Below, one piece after another: positions 8,824 to 18,093 of a stretch of DNA of 64,000 nucleotides; position 1 is the first letter of the stretch; each line of letters starts with the position of its first letter. A program made the position numbers and the translations under genes. This DNA is from an uncultured Lentisphaeria bacterium (GTDB lineage: Bacteria > Verrucomicrobiota > Lentisphaeria > Victivallales > Victivallaceae), in assembly GCA_949298075.1 (NCBI GenBank), contig CASFVA010000036.1, positions 86,247 through 150,246 on the forward strand, given 5' to 3'. The notes below the pieces were generated by a model. The model was given only the letters and a program-made list of their open reading frames with translations, was not told the DNA's origin and searched no databases.

Positions 8824-10806
8824 ATGATTCTGCTGCGTGATGAGGACTTAGTCGTGACTTTCGAGAACGGTCTGCTGACCATGACCAACGGTTCCATCCG
8901 CCGGGTGGTGGAACTTGCCAGCCTGGGAGCTCCGCGCACGGTGGAGCTTTCCGGCATTGACGGCGTCAACCGGGCCGCCGCCGCCAACGGTGCGGCCGAC
9001 TTCGCCTTTGTCGGACTGGAGCCGCCGACCGCCGCGGCGCCCTGGCAGCTGGGCGAAGTGCGGGCCGAGTCCCTGCCGCAGTCGTTGCTGGATGGCGCGG
9101 CAGTCCGGGTGACGGTCGACATGACCGATGTCCGGCGGGGCATTGATTACCGCCGGGAGTATTTTCTCTACCGCGGTCTGCCGGTGATCGGGACGCTTGC
9201 CGCCTTCCGGAGCGCGGTGACTCCGAATGTCTACTGGAACCACCGGGGACTGAACGGAGACGCCGGCGGGCCGCCCCACGGCTTCACCGATTCCCTGCTG
9301 GCCGCCGGACCTATGACGCCCAAACTGAGTGTCCGGTTCCGTGGCCGGACCGATCTGACAGACGACCTGGTGGAATTTGTTTCCAGCCCGGCCGCCGGCC
9401 GCCTGGGCGGCAACCTGCTGTTCGCCTCGGACAGCGCCGGAACCGGATTCTTCCTTTTCCAGGAGTCGCCGCCGGACGAGGAGCGGCGGGATTTTGAAAA
9501 TTTCAGTTTCATCTGGTCCGGACACCGGGTGGAGTCGTGCAACTGGGGCGTTCATCCCGCTGAAGTGGTCCCCGGTCAATGGCAGGTCAGCGACCGGACC
9601 GCCGTCGGTATCTACACGGACCGCGCCGGCGCGGTACGGAGCCTCAAGGCGTATCAGCGTCTGAGGTTTCCCTCCGATCCCCGTCACCGGGCGGTGGTGG
9701 TCAATCCCTGGGGATGCGGCCGGTTCCGGGAGCTGGCGGATGCGGACTTTCTGGTGCGTGAAATTTCCGCCGCCGCCGAATGCGGCGCCACCCATTATCA
9801 GATTGATGACGGCTGGCAGCGGGGCGGCACGCTGAATGAGATCACGGTGCTGAACCACCGGGTGACGCCGGACTACTGGGAGGTGTCGGAACGGCTCGGC
9901 GGTTCACTCTCCCCCCTCCGGGAAGCCGCAGACCGGGCCGGCATCAAGCTGGCACTTTGGATGGCCCCCTCAGTCAACTGCGAATACGACGACTGGCGCG
10001 CTTTTGCCGATACGGTGCTGAAATATCACCGTGAGTACGGGATCGGCATTTTCAAGTTCGACGGAGTCAAACTGCGTTCATCCCGCGCCGCCCGCAATTT
10101 CCGGTCACTGCTCGAACGGCTCAAAACAGCCTCCGGCGGCGGCATTTTCATCAACATGGACACGACCAACGGGCAGCGTCCCGGTTACTGCAGTTTTCTG
10201 GAGTTCGGCAACATTTTTCTCGAAAACCGCTACCTCTGCCACACCTGGGGACGCAACTACCATCCGGAAAAGGCCCTGCGTAATCTGTGGCGGCTGTCCC
10301 GGCTGCTGCGGCCGCAGAACTTCCAGATTGAAGTGGCCAATCCCCTCGATTATGTTGACGGCTGCTTTCACGAAGCCGGCTTCTGCGATCCGCGGGATTA
10401 TCCGTGGGAATACTGGCTGGCGGTGCCGATGTTCGCCTCGCCGCTGCTGTGGTTCGCCCCGTCGCTGCTGCCCGAAGCCATGCGGCGGCGCTGCCGGACG
10501 GTCATGGAACTGCACCGCCGCTGGCGCGACCGCATCATGGAGGGCGAAATCTTTCCGATCGGCGATGAACCCGACGGCCGGTCGTTCACCGGTTTTGTCA
10601 GCCGCCATCCGCAGGGGCTGGATACCGTGATTGTCTACCGTGAAATCGGCGCCGCCGCCGGCCGGAGCCAACTGGTGTCCGAACAGATCCCGGCCGGCCG
10701 CCGGTGGCGGACGGTCGGCGGCGCCGGCGAGGTGCTCAGCGTTCCCGGCGGGCTTGACGCGTCTGTTCCGGCGGCGCCCGGCTTCGTGCTGGCGGTGGCG
10801 GAATAA
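8824..10806 (+). CDS. GH36-like (melibiase superfamily) glycosidase, cytosolic
   Basis: 660 residues from ATG 8824; an upstream in-frame GTG (8812) lies within the GGAG ribosome-binding site, so ATG is preferred. There is no signal peptide. An N-terminal beta-sandwich (about residues 1-270) precedes a TIM barrel with HYQIDDGWQRGG, LALWMAPS and IGIFKFDGVKL; the Asp of FKFDG is the expected nucleophile of clan GH-D enzymes. It differs enough from the second GH36 gene (58654) that its substrate may not be a plain alpha-galactoside. It is monocistronic, with its own promoter at 8744-8771 and a hairpin after it at 10825-10870. Confidence 0.65.
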   Translation: MILLRDEDLVVTFENGLLTMTNGSIRRVVELASLGAPRTVELSGIDGVNRAAAANGAADFAFVGLEPPTAAAPWQLGEVRAESLPQSLLDGAAVRVTVDMTDVRRGIDYRREYFLYRGLPVIGTLAAFRSAVTPNVYWNHRGLNGDAGGPPHGFTDSLLAAGPMTPKLSVRFRGRTDLTDDLVEFVSSPAAGRLGGNLLFASDSAGTGFFLFQESPPDEERRDFENFSFIWSGHRVESCNWGVHPAEVVPGQWQVSDRTAVGIYTDRAGAVRSLKAYQRLRFPSDPRHRAVVVNPWGCGRFRELADADFLVREISAAAECGATHYQIDDGWQRGGTLNEITVLNHRVTPDYWEVSERLGGSLSPLREAADRAGIKLALWMAPSVNCEYDDWRAFADTVLKYHREYGIGIFKFDGVKLRSSRAARNFRSLLERLKTASGGGIFINMDTTNGQRPGYCSFLEFGNIFLENRYLCHTWGRNYHPEKALRNLWRLSRLLRPQNFQIEVANPLDYVDGCFHEAGFCDPRDYPWEYWLAVPMFASPLLWFAPSLLPEAMRRRCRTVMELHRRWRDRIMEGEIFPIGDEPDGRSFTGFVSRHPQGLDTVIVYREIGAAAGRSQLVSEQIPAGRRWRTVGGAGEVLSVPGGLDASVPAAPGFVLAVAE

Positions 10807-10824
10807 ACCCGGATACCTGGGGAT

Positions 10825-10870
10825 CCGGAGTCCGCCGGCCGGATTCTCCCGCTCGGACGGCGGACTCCGG
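10825..10870. terminator. Strong GC hairpin without U-tract between GH36-like gene and serA
   Basis: CCGGAGTCCGCCG (10825-10837) pairs perfectly over 13 bp with CGGCGGACTCCGG (10858-10870), with a 20-base loop. No T-run follows; the -35 box of serA starts four bases later. It could end or weaken read-through into serA, or be a processing stem. Confidence 0.55.
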
Positions 10871-10873
10871 GTC

Positions 10874-10902
10874 TTGCATTATCAGCGGTTATGTGGTATA
10901 TT
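10874..10902 (+). promoter_or_regulatory. serA promoter
   Basis: TTGCAT (10874-10879), 17-base spacer, TATATT (10897-10902) followed by AATAAA; the start codon of serA is about 50 bases downstream. Confidence 0.75.
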
Positions 10903-10953
10903 AATAAACTTTGAATTTTACAGATCAAACGGTTTAACGCGGGAGATGTTTCG

Positions 10954-12528
10954 ATGCGTAAAGTTTTAATTCCCACCAAGCTCGACAAGTATGCCGCCAA
11001 CCTTCTCAGCGAACGCGGTTACGCGGTGGTGCTCGATGCCGCCACGGAGCTGAGTGAACAGATCCGGAACAATCCCGACACCGAAGTTCTGATTGTCCGC
11101 AGCGAAAAGATCACCCCCGAAATCATCGACGCACTGCCGCAGCTCAAGCTGATTGTCCGGGCCGGCGCCGGCTACAACACCATCGACATCAAATACGCCA
11201 GAAAACGCGGCGTCGACGTCATGAACACCCCCGGAGCCAACGCCAACGCCGTGGCTGAAGAGGTGGTCGCCATGATTCTGGCCGCCTACCGGCACATGAT
11301 TTCCGGCGACATTTCCACCCGCGCCGGCAACTGGGAGAAAAGCAAATTCCTCGGCCGCGAACTCACCGGCAAAACCGTCGGCATTCTCGGACTGGGCAAC
11401 ATCGGGCAGCTGCTGGTCAGGCGGCTCTCCGGTTTCGAAGTCAAGATTCTCGGATTCGATCCGATCATGTCCCCCGCGCTGGCGGACAAGCTCGGCGTGG
11501 AACTCTGTGGCGTCGAACGCATTTTCGCGGAGTCCGACATCGTTTCGCTGCATATTCCGGAAAATGACGAGACCCGCGGCATGATCAACCGGCGGCTGTT
11601 TGAACTGATGAAACCCGGCGCCATGCTGATCAACTGTGCGCGTTACGGCATCCTCAACGAGGAGGATCTCCGGGCGGTCAAGGCCGAAAAGAAGATTATT
11701 TTCTGCGACGACGTCTATCCCAAAGACGCTCCCGGTCCCAAGAGCGTGGCCGATGTCGCCGACGTCATGCTCCCCCACCTCGGAGCCAATACCGTCGAGG
11801 CCAATTTCACGGCCGCCAAGCGGGCCGCCGAGCAGACCATCGCCTATTTTGAACAGGGCGTCACCAAGTGCGTCGTCAACAAGGCGCTGCCCGACGGGCT
11901 CGACGAGAAGTATCAGAAACTGGCCTATGTGCTGACCAAGCTGGCGCACGCCTATCTCGGCCGGGAAAACAATCCCACCCGCATTGAAACCAGCTTCTAC
12001 GGCGACCTGGCCAGATTTGAACCCTGGATGCTGCCGCCGATCGTCGCCGGCATCGCGGCCGACTTCGCCGCCGACAACGGGCCGAAGGATGCCGAAAACT
12101 TCCTCGCCGAAACCGGTATTGAGCTGGTCAATCGCGAGGTGGACAACAACAAGCACTACGGCGAGGCGATGACCATCGACCTCTTCGTCGGCGGCAACCT
12201 GATCTACAAGGCCGGCGCCCGCGGCACCATCACCGAGAACAAGCTGATGCTGTCGCGTCTCAACGGTTTTGACGAACTCTATCTTGATCCGACCGGGTAT
12301 CACCTCTTTGTCGAATACGCCGACGCCCCCGGGGTGATCGGCCGCATCGCCGGAATTCTCGGCGAGAAGAACATCAACATCATCGACATCCGGGCTCCGC
12401 AGGACCTTGCCACCGGCAATTCGCTCACGATTGTCAAGACCAACGTCGAGGTGCCGGAAATGCTGGTCGAGAAAATCCGGGATGCGGTCCAGGCGACCAA
12501 GGCGTTCGAATTTACCTATTTGCCGTGA
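10954..12528 (+). CDS. serA: D-3-phosphoglycerate dehydrogenase
   Basis: 524 residues, the usual length of the long, ACT-domain form. It oxidises 3-phosphoglycerate to 3-phosphohydroxypyruvate with NAD, the first committed step of serine synthesis in the cytosol. Visible are the Rossmann motif GLGNIG (about residues 146-151), the substrate-side NCARYGILNEEDL (usually NCARGG, so a Gly-to-Tyr change), the catalytic His in PHLGANT (about 275), an intervening domain, and a C-terminal ACT domain (about 450-524, YADAPGVIGRIAGILGEKNINI) that normally carries serine feedback control. The start is supported by GGGAGATG. It has its own promoter; the next gene is 33 bases downstream. Confidence 0.93.
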   Translation: MRKVLIPTKLDKYAANLLSERGYAVVLDAATELSEQIRNNPDTEVLIVRSEKITPEIIDALPQLKLIVRAGAGYNTIDIKYARKRGVDVMNTPGANANAVAEEVVAMILAAYRHMISGDISTRAGNWEKSKFLGRELTGKTVGILGLGNIGQLLVRRLSGFEVKILGFDPIMSPALADKLGVELCGVERIFAESDIVSLHIPENDETRGMINRRLFELMKPGAMLINCARYGILNEEDLRAVKAEKKIIFCDDVYPKDAPGPKSVADVADVMLPHLGANTVEANFTAAKRAAEQTIAYFEQGVTKCVVNKALPDGLDEKYQKLAYVLTKLAHAYLGRENNPTRIETSFYGDLARFEPWMLPPIVAGIAADFAADNGPKDAENFLAETGIELVNREVDNNKHYGEAMTIDLFVGGNLIYKAGARGTITENKLMLSRLNGFDELYLDPTGYHLFVEYADAPGVIGRIAGILGEKNINIIDIRAPQDLATGNSLTIVKTNVEVPEMLVEKIRDAVQATKAFEFTYLP

Positions 12529-12561
12529 GCCGGAACCGGCCCGGGGAGCGGGGGTGACCGA

Positions 12562-13227
12562 TTGAATTTCAATCTGACCAATCAGATTTTCAGCCGGGTC
12601 AGGCGGACTTTGGACGGCCTGCGCCCGGCTGCGGCGGAGCCGCGTCGGATCGATCATCTCGTCAAAATGAACCTCCCCCCCCTGATGGGACGGCGCGACG
12701 CCGCCTATGACCGGGTCGCCGAGTTGCTCAACCTCGATCTTTTTGCCGCCGACCAGGAGCGGCGACTGGAGTTTTACGAGGTCAGCGCCGAGCTGATGCG
12801 GCGGGCCGGAGCCGATACCCGGTCGCTGCTGGTGATGATTTCCAGCCGGGATACCGCGGTGCGTGAACGCAACATGCTCGGTTATCTCACCATGGTGGAA
12901 AACAGCGTCAAGGTGCTGCAGAGTTTCATTGAGCTGGAAAACCGGGCGATCCGGAACGACAATCCCAATCTGCATGAATTCATCGAATCCGACAGCCGGG
13001 TCGAGCTCGTGCGTAACGAGCAGATGCTGACCGAGACCGAAATCACGCTGGTCAACCAGCTGCGGGCGATTCTGGAGCGCAGCGGACCCAAGCTGATGCG
13101 CTACCGGGGCTATGCCATCAAGAACTTCAGCCGGGAAAACGCTGAGCGTTACAACAACGCCTACCGGACCTACAGCGAGGTTTACGCCGCCGGAATCCGG
13201 GAGTTGGAATCTGCTCCGGCGACCTGA
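12562..13227 (+). CDS. Unidentified cytosolic, largely helical protein
   Basis: 221 residues from a TTG start preceded by GGGGTG at suitable spacing. The protein is charged, mostly helical by composition (many Glu, Arg and Leu), and has no signal peptide, membrane span, nucleotide-binding or metal motif. The central segment (about residues 105-190) has alternating hydrophobic and charged residues compatible with a helical bundle. It sits between serA and purL on the same strand with short gaps (33 and 31 bases), so it may be cotranscribed with them. I do not recognise the family and propose no function. Confidence 0.6.
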   Translation: MNFNLTNQIFSRVRRTLDGLRPAAAEPRRIDHLVKMNLPPLMGRRDAAYDRVAELLNLDLFAADQERRLEFYEVSAELMRRAGADTRSLLVMISSRDTAVRERNMLGYLTMVENSVKVLQSFIELENRAIRNDNPNLHEFIESDSRVELVRNEQMLTETEITLVNQLRAILERSGPKLMRYRGYAIKNFSRENAERYNNAYRTYSEVYAAGIRELESAPAT

Positions 13228-13258
13228 GCGACAATCAACATATTTTCAGAGGTGCAAA

Positions 13259-16228
13259 GTGAATTACCGGGTGGAAATTTCTCCCCTGCCGCAGTGGCGT
13301 GATGCCCGTGGGGAAAGCGTGCGGCAGCAGATCAAGGATGTTTTCGGTTTTCAAGTCGATGCGGTTCGCTGCCGCGATGTTTACACGATCGCGGCCGACA
13401 TCACGGATTCCGAGGCGCGGCGCATTGCCGAACTGCTTTACAATCCGGTGCTGCAGGGCTGGCGGGTCGGCGCATCGAAGTCGGCCAATTTCATCGAGCT
13501 GCCTGCCTGCGATTTCGTGGTGGTGGTCGGATTTCGTCCCGGCGTGACCGACAACGTGGCGCGGACCTTGCGTTCGGCGGTCGGCGACATTCTCGGCCGG
13601 CGCCTCGGCGAGGAGGAGTTCATTGCCTCGTCGACCGAGTATCTGCTCTACTCCAGGTCGCTCGACGCGGCCAAAGCCCGGGAAATCGGCTGCAGGCTGC
13701 TGGCAAATGAACTGATTCAGACCGTGCTGGTGCTCTCCGGCGAGGAGGCGGCGCAGGGAATTCCGCTCAATCTGCCGCGGGTGAAGGCCCAGGCCGGCGG
13801 GGTGGTCGGCGGCTACGATCTTGAAGTCGACGACGACAAACTCATGGAAATCAGCCGGCGGGGGGTGCTTGCGCTGTCGCTGGAGGAGATGAAGTCGATC
13901 CAGGCCTATTTCAGGTGCGTCAGGAACCGGGCGGACTACGGACTGCCGCCCCATCCGACCGACGTCGAGCTCGAGGTGCTGGCCCAGACCTGGAGCGAGC
14001 ACTGCAAACACAAGATTTTCAGCGCTGAAATCGATTACACCAACGAAGAGACCGGTGAAACGAGTCACATTGTCTCCTGTTACAAGACTTTCATTCAGAA
14101 AAGTACGCGGGAGATTGCAGAAAAGGTCGACTGGCTGGTGTCGGTGTTCAAGGACAACGCCGGAGTCATTGACTTCAATAACCGGTGCGATGTCGTCTAC
14201 AAGGTGGAAACTCACAACAGTCCTTCGGCGCTCGATCCCTACGGCGGCGCGATGACCGGAATTGTCGGCGTCAACCGCGACCCGCTCGGCACCGGTCAGG
14301 GCGCCGAACTGCTGATCAACGTCTGGGGGTACTGCCTGGGGTCGCCGTTCACAGATCCGGCCGAAGTGCCGGAGGGGCTGCTGCATCCGCGGCGGCTGCG
14401 CGACGGCGTCCACAAGGGTGTGATCGACGGCGGCAACCAGAGCGGAATTCCCTACGGCAACGGCTGGGAGTATTTTGATCCGCGCTACATCGGTAAGCCG
14501 CTGGTGTTCTGCGGCACCGTCGGCAAGCTGCCCAAGCAGATCAACGGCGTCAGGGGGGCGAGCAAAACGATCCGTCCCGGCGACCTCATCGTGATGGGCG
14601 GCGGCCGGATCGGCAAGGACGGAATCCACGGCGCCACCTTTTCCAGCGAGGAGCTGCACAAGGACAGCCCGGTGCAGGCGGTGCAGATCGGGGATCCGAT
14701 CACCCAGAAAAAGCTGGGAGATTTCATCATGGAGGCCCGCGACCGCGGCCTTTACCGGTTCATAACCGACAACGGTGCCGGCGGACTCTCTTCGAGCGTC
14801 GGCGAAATGGCCGAAGAGTGCGGCGGCTGCCGGCTTGATCTCAAGGCCGCCCCGCTCAAATACGCCGGACTGCAGCCGTGGGAAATTCTGGTTTCCGAGG
14901 CGCAGGAACGCATGAGTTTTGCCGTGCCGCCGGAAAAAATTGACGAATTCAAGGCGCTGGCCGAACGCCGCGACGTTGAAGTGACGGTGCTGGGTGAATT
15001 TAATGACAGCGGCAAGTTTCACATCATGTACGGCGACCGCACTGTCGCGCTGATTGACATCGACTTCATGCACACCGGACTGCCCCGGATGCATCTCAAG
15101 GCCCGGTGGCGGGCTCCGGAATTTCCGGAACCCGATCTCACGGGCCGCGATCCGGCCGCCGACCTGGTCCGGCTGATGGGACAGCTCAACATCGCCTCCG
15201 ACGAGTACAAGGCGCGGCAGTATGATCATGAAGTCAAGGGGCTGAGTGTGGTCAAGCCCTTCGGCGGCAAAATGCGCGATGTCGCTTCCGATGCGACGGT
15301 GACGATGATTGAGCCGCTGAGTCGCGAGGGCATCATTCTGACCTCGGCGATACTGCCGCGATACAGCGATATCGACACCTACCACATGGCGGCCGGCTGC
15401 ATCGACCTGGCGGTGCGGCGGGTGATCGCGGTGGGCGGCCGGCTCGGCAAGGTGGCCGGACTGGACAATTTCTGCTGGCCGGATCCGGTGCAGAGCGACA
15501 AAACTCCCGATGGGGAATACAAACTTGCGCAGCTGGTACGGGCCAATCAGGCGCTTTACGACTATACCCGGGCTTACCTGGTGCCCTGCATTTCGGGCAA
15601 GGACTCCATGAAGAACGACAGCACCCGGGGCGGGCGTAAAATCTCGATTCCGCCGTCGCTGCTGTTCAGCGTGATTGCCAAAATGGACGACATTGATCTG
15701 GCGGTGACCTTTGACGCCAAGTCGGCGGGCGACCTGGTCTATGTGATCGGAGCAACCCGGCCTGAGCTTGGCGGCAGCGAGTACTTCAACATGCTGGGCT
15801 ACACCGGCAATGCCGTGCCCAGGGTGGAAGCCGGTCCGGCGCTGGAGATTTACCGGCGGGTCAGTTCCGCAACGGCGCAAAAACTGGCGGCGTCGCTGAT
15901 TTCGCCGGCGCTGGGCGGCCTGGGGGTGGCGCTGGCCAAGACGGCGATGGGCGGCCGGCTCGGGCTGGATATTGATCTGGCCGCGGTTCCCGGCGAAGGA
16001 TGTTCGGATCTCGAACTGCTGTTCTCCGAGACCCACAGCCGGTTTGTCGCCACGGTCAGGCCCGAAAATCAGGCTGCGTTTGAGGCGGCGCTGGCGGGAG
16101 TGCCGGCGGCGCTGGTCGGCCGGGTGATTGCCGAGCCGGAGCTGAGAATTGCCGGCCGCTCGGCGGCGTTCCGGGTGAGCCTGGAGGCGCTGCTGACGGA
16201 ATACAAGAGTACGCTCGACCGGATTTGA
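13259..16228 (+). CDS. purL: Phosphoribosylformylglycinamidine synthase, synthetase chain (with N-terminal PurS-like region)
   Basis: 989 residues from GTG 13259, which has AGAGGTG just upstream; the frame is open further upstream but that part overlaps the preceding gene. It uses ATP and glutamine-derived ammonia to convert FGAR to FGAM in purine synthesis. Residues about 1-210 look like PurS-type ferredoxin-like repeats; then HPTDVELEVLAQTWSEHCKHK, KVETHNSPSALDPYGGA and GGGRIGKDGIHGATFSS follow the PurL signature, with a second AIRS-like half to the end. No glutaminase (PurQ) domain is attached, and no purQ is nearby, so a separate PurQ must supply ammonia. The length fits the PurS-PurL fused type rather than the 1300-residue form. 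Confidence 0.9.
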   Translation: MNYRVEISPLPQWRDARGESVRQQIKDVFGFQVDAVRCRDVYTIAADITDSEARRIAELLYNPVLQGWRVGASKSANFIELPACDFVVVVGFRPGVTDNVARTLRSAVGDILGRRLGEEEFIASSTEYLLYSRSLDAAKAREIGCRLLANELIQTVLVLSGEEAAQGIPLNLPRVKAQAGGVVGGYDLEVDDDKLMEISRRGVLALSLEEMKSIQAYFRCVRNRADYGLPPHPTDVELEVLAQTWSEHCKHKIFSAEIDYTNEETGETSHIVSCYKTFIQKSTREIAEKVDWLVSVFKDNAGVIDFNNRCDVVYKVETHNSPSALDPYGGAMTGIVGVNRDPLGTGQGAELLINVWGYCLGSPFTDPAEVPEGLLHPRRLRDGVHKGVIDGGNQSGIPYGNGWEYFDPRYIGKPLVFCGTVGKLPKQINGVRGASKTIRPGDLIVMGGGRIGKDGIHGATFSSEELHKDSPVQAVQIGDPITQKKLGDFIMEARDRGLYRFITDNGAGGLSSSVGEMAEECGGCRLDLKAAPLKYAGLQPWEILVSEAQERMSFAVPPEKIDEFKALAERRDVEVTVLGEFNDSGKFHIMYGDRTVALIDIDFMHTGLPRMHLKARWRAPEFPEPDLTGRDPAADLVRLMGQLNIASDEYKARQYDHEVKGLSVVKPFGGKMRDVASDATVTMIEPLSREGIILTSAILPRYSDIDTYHMAAGCIDLAVRRVIAVGGRLGKVAGLDNFCWPDPVQSDKTPDGEYKLAQLVRANQALYDYTRAYLVPCISGKDSMKNDSTRGGRKISIPPSLLFSVIAKMDDIDLAVTFDAKSAGDLVYVIGATRPELGGSEYFNMLGYTGNAVPRVEAGPALEIYRRVSSATAQKLAASLISPALGGLGVALAKTAMGGRLGLDIDLAAVPGEGCSDLELLFSETHSRFVATVRPENQAAFEAALAGVPAALVGRVIAEPELRIAGRSAAFRVSLEALLTEYKSTLDRI

Positions 16229-16335
16229 GGAGGTCCGGTCGGCGGTCCGGCGCCCGCGGGGCGGCGCCGGGAGCTGCGCCGTGCGGGGATGACGCCCGGC
16301 GGCGGCGTTTGCCGCCGCATCAGGTCGGAGGAGTG

Positions 16336-17085
16336 ATGGATACAAGCGGGGGAGATAACGCCGGGGGGCGCCGGCAGGAAGTCGATGCACTGATTGAAGA
16401 CAACCTGCGCCTGGTGCTCAAGATCGCCAATGATTTTCTGGGGCGGGGACTGCCCTGGGACGATCTGGTTTCCGAGGGTAACCGGGGCTTGATGACGGCC
16501 GCCGGTCGTTATGATGCGTCCCGCGGCGCCAAATTCAGCACCTACAGCGCCTGGTGGATTAAGCAGGCGATCCGGCAGGCGATTGCCGAGCAGGGGCAGA
16601 CGGTGCGCGTACCGATCGGCACCCAGTTGAATTCACGCCGAATCCGGCGCAAGGCCACGGAGCTGAGCAGTGAACTGGGGCGTTCGCCCACGGATCAGGA
16701 GCTGGCGGCGGCGCTGGATCTGCCGCTGGTCACCATCCGGCGGCTGCGCGACACCCGTCAGGCGGACATGCGTTCACTCAATGCGACACTGTCCGGCAGT
16801 GATCCGGACAGTTCCGAGCTCATCGATTTTTTTGTTGATGAATCGACTCCGCCGCCGGACCAGGAGCTGACGCGGCTGGAGGACATCGAGCAGCTGATCG
16901 CCCTGCTCGACACGCTTCCCGATCGGGAAAAGCAGGTGCTGAAGCTGCGGTTCGGACTGGATGGCGAACCGGTACGCAAACTTGAGGAACTCGGTGCGAT
17001 GCTCGGCTGCACCAATGAGCGGGTGCGTCAGATCCAGAATCAGGCTCTCAAAAAGCTGCAGCGGAAAATGCTTGGACAGTCCTGA
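16336..17085 (+). CDS. Small sigma-70 family RNA polymerase sigma factor
   Basis: 249 residues from ATG 16336, just after GGAGGAG. Region 2 is clear (NLRLVLKIANDF, DLVSEGNRGLMTAAGRYD, FSTYSAWWIKQAIRQAI), then region 3 (ELSSELGRSPTDQELAAAL) and region 4 with the helix-turn-helix (LPDREKQVLKLRFGL, KLEELGAMLGCTNERVRQIQNQALKKL). Regions 1.1 and most of 1.2 are absent, so this is a group 2-type factor rather than the main housekeeping sigma, which should be elsewhere. The tryptophan-rich 2.3-2.4 segment is intact. No anti-sigma gene adjoins it. A GC hairpin (GCGGCGG/CCGCCGC) lies shortly upstream of its ribosome-binding site. Confidence 0.88.
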   Translation: MDTSGGDNAGGRRQEVDALIEDNLRLVLKIANDFLGRGLPWDDLVSEGNRGLMTAAGRYDASRGAKFSTYSAWWIKQAIRQAIAEQGQTVRVPIGTQLNSRRIRRKATELSSELGRSPTDQELAAALDLPLVTIRRLRDTRQADMRSLNATLSGSDPDSSELIDFFVDESTPPPDQELTRLEDIEQLIALLDTLPDREKQVLKLRFGLDGEPVRKLEELGAMLGCTNERVRQIQNQALKKLQRKMLGQS

Positions 17086-17121
17086 CCGGGCGCGGCGGGC
17101 CGGCTGATTTCAGCAAACTGG

Positions 17122-18093
17122 ATGTTCCGGAATATGATTTACGGTGAAAATGCTTTGATTCTGGCGCCGCTGTCGGGTTTCACCGACGCGGCTTACCGGG
17201 CGGCGGCCCGGCGGTGCGGCTGTCGTTATGTATTCACCGAGATGGTGGATGCGGCCAGCCTCGCCTACGCGGCCCGGCGTTCGGAGCCGCTGCTGTACCG
17301 GGCTCCGGACGAGGAATTTCTCGGAGTTCAGGTTGTGGGTGCCGATCCGGATTTGCTGCGTCGGGCGGCGGAAGTGCTCAACCGGCACGAGTTTTCACTG
17401 CTGGATTTCAACCTTGGCTGTCCGGTTCCCAAGGTGGTGCGCAAGGGGGCCGGAGCTGCGCTGGGCCGGAACCGGGATCGGGCGCTGCGTTGTTTTGAAG
17501 TGCTGACCGCGGCGTCGCGGTTTCCGGTCTCGGCCAAGATCCGGATTATCGGGACCGGCGATCCGGAGCCGACCCTTGCCCTCTGCCGCGGACTGGTCGA
17601 TCTCGGCGCCGCAGCCATCACGGTGCACGGGCGCACCTGGGAGCATTTCTACAGCGGCGAGGTGGATTTCGGGGTGATCCGGGCGGTGCGCGAGAGCTTT
17701 CCCGGAATTCCGGTGATCGCCAATGGCGGAGTCAACTCAGTGGAGACGTACCGTGAAATGCGGGAAAAAACCGGTTGCACCCGGGTCATGCTGGCGCAGG
17801 GGGCGATGGGCAATCCCTGGCTGTTCCGCGAAATCGCCGGCGGAGCGCCGCCCACGCTCGGGGAATGGCGGGAAGAGGTGCTGCGGCACATCGACGGCAT
17901 GATCGGTCTTTACGGCGAGGCTTCGGCGCTGGTACAGGGGCGGAAAATAGTCCATGATTACCTCAGGGGGCGCGGATTTCCCGGCAGCGCCCGGGCGGCG
18001 GCTTCGGCGCTGTCGCTCCGGAGTCAATTGGTCGAACTGGTTGAGCACGTCGCGCCGGTGGCGTCGGGAGCATTGATCCGCAGAATCAGGTAA
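17122..18093 (+). CDS. dusB: tRNA-dihydrouridine synthase
   Basis: 323 residues; FMN- and NADPH-dependent reduction of uridine in tRNA. Visible motifs are ILAPLSGFTDAAYR at the start, FTEMVDAASL, LDFNLGCPVPKVVRKGAGAAL with the catalytic Cys, TVHGRTWEHFYSG, IPVIANGGV and MLAQGAMGNPW. The set fits the bacterial DusB-type, but subfamily assignment is uncertain. The start could be ATG 17122 or ATG 17134; neither has a strong ribosome-binding site. Its 3' end overlaps the convergent glycosyltransferase-like gene by 70 bases. Confidence 0.88.
   Translation: MFRNMIYGENALILAPLSGFTDAAYRAAARRCGCRYVFTEMVDAASLAYAARRSEPLLYRAPDEEFLGVQVVGADPDLLRRAAEVLNRHEFSLLDFNLGCPVPKVVRKGAGAALGRNRDRALRCFEVLTAASRFPVSAKIRIIGTGDPEPTLALCRGLVDLGAAAITVHGRTWEHFYSGEVDFGVIRAVRESFPGIPVIANGGVNSVETYREMREKTGCTRVMLAQGAMGNPWLFREIAGGAPPTLGEWREEVLRHIDGMIGLYGEASALVQGRKIVHDYLRGRGFPGSARAAASALSLRSQLVELVEHVAPVASGALIRRIR

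Noticed and set aside
10966..16390. Long open frames on the minus strand across serA and purL (669 and 1051 codons)
   Set aside because: They mirror strongly conserved genes on the other strand, have His/Arg/Gly/Pro-rich composition typical of antisense frames in GC-rich DNA, and lack start signals.
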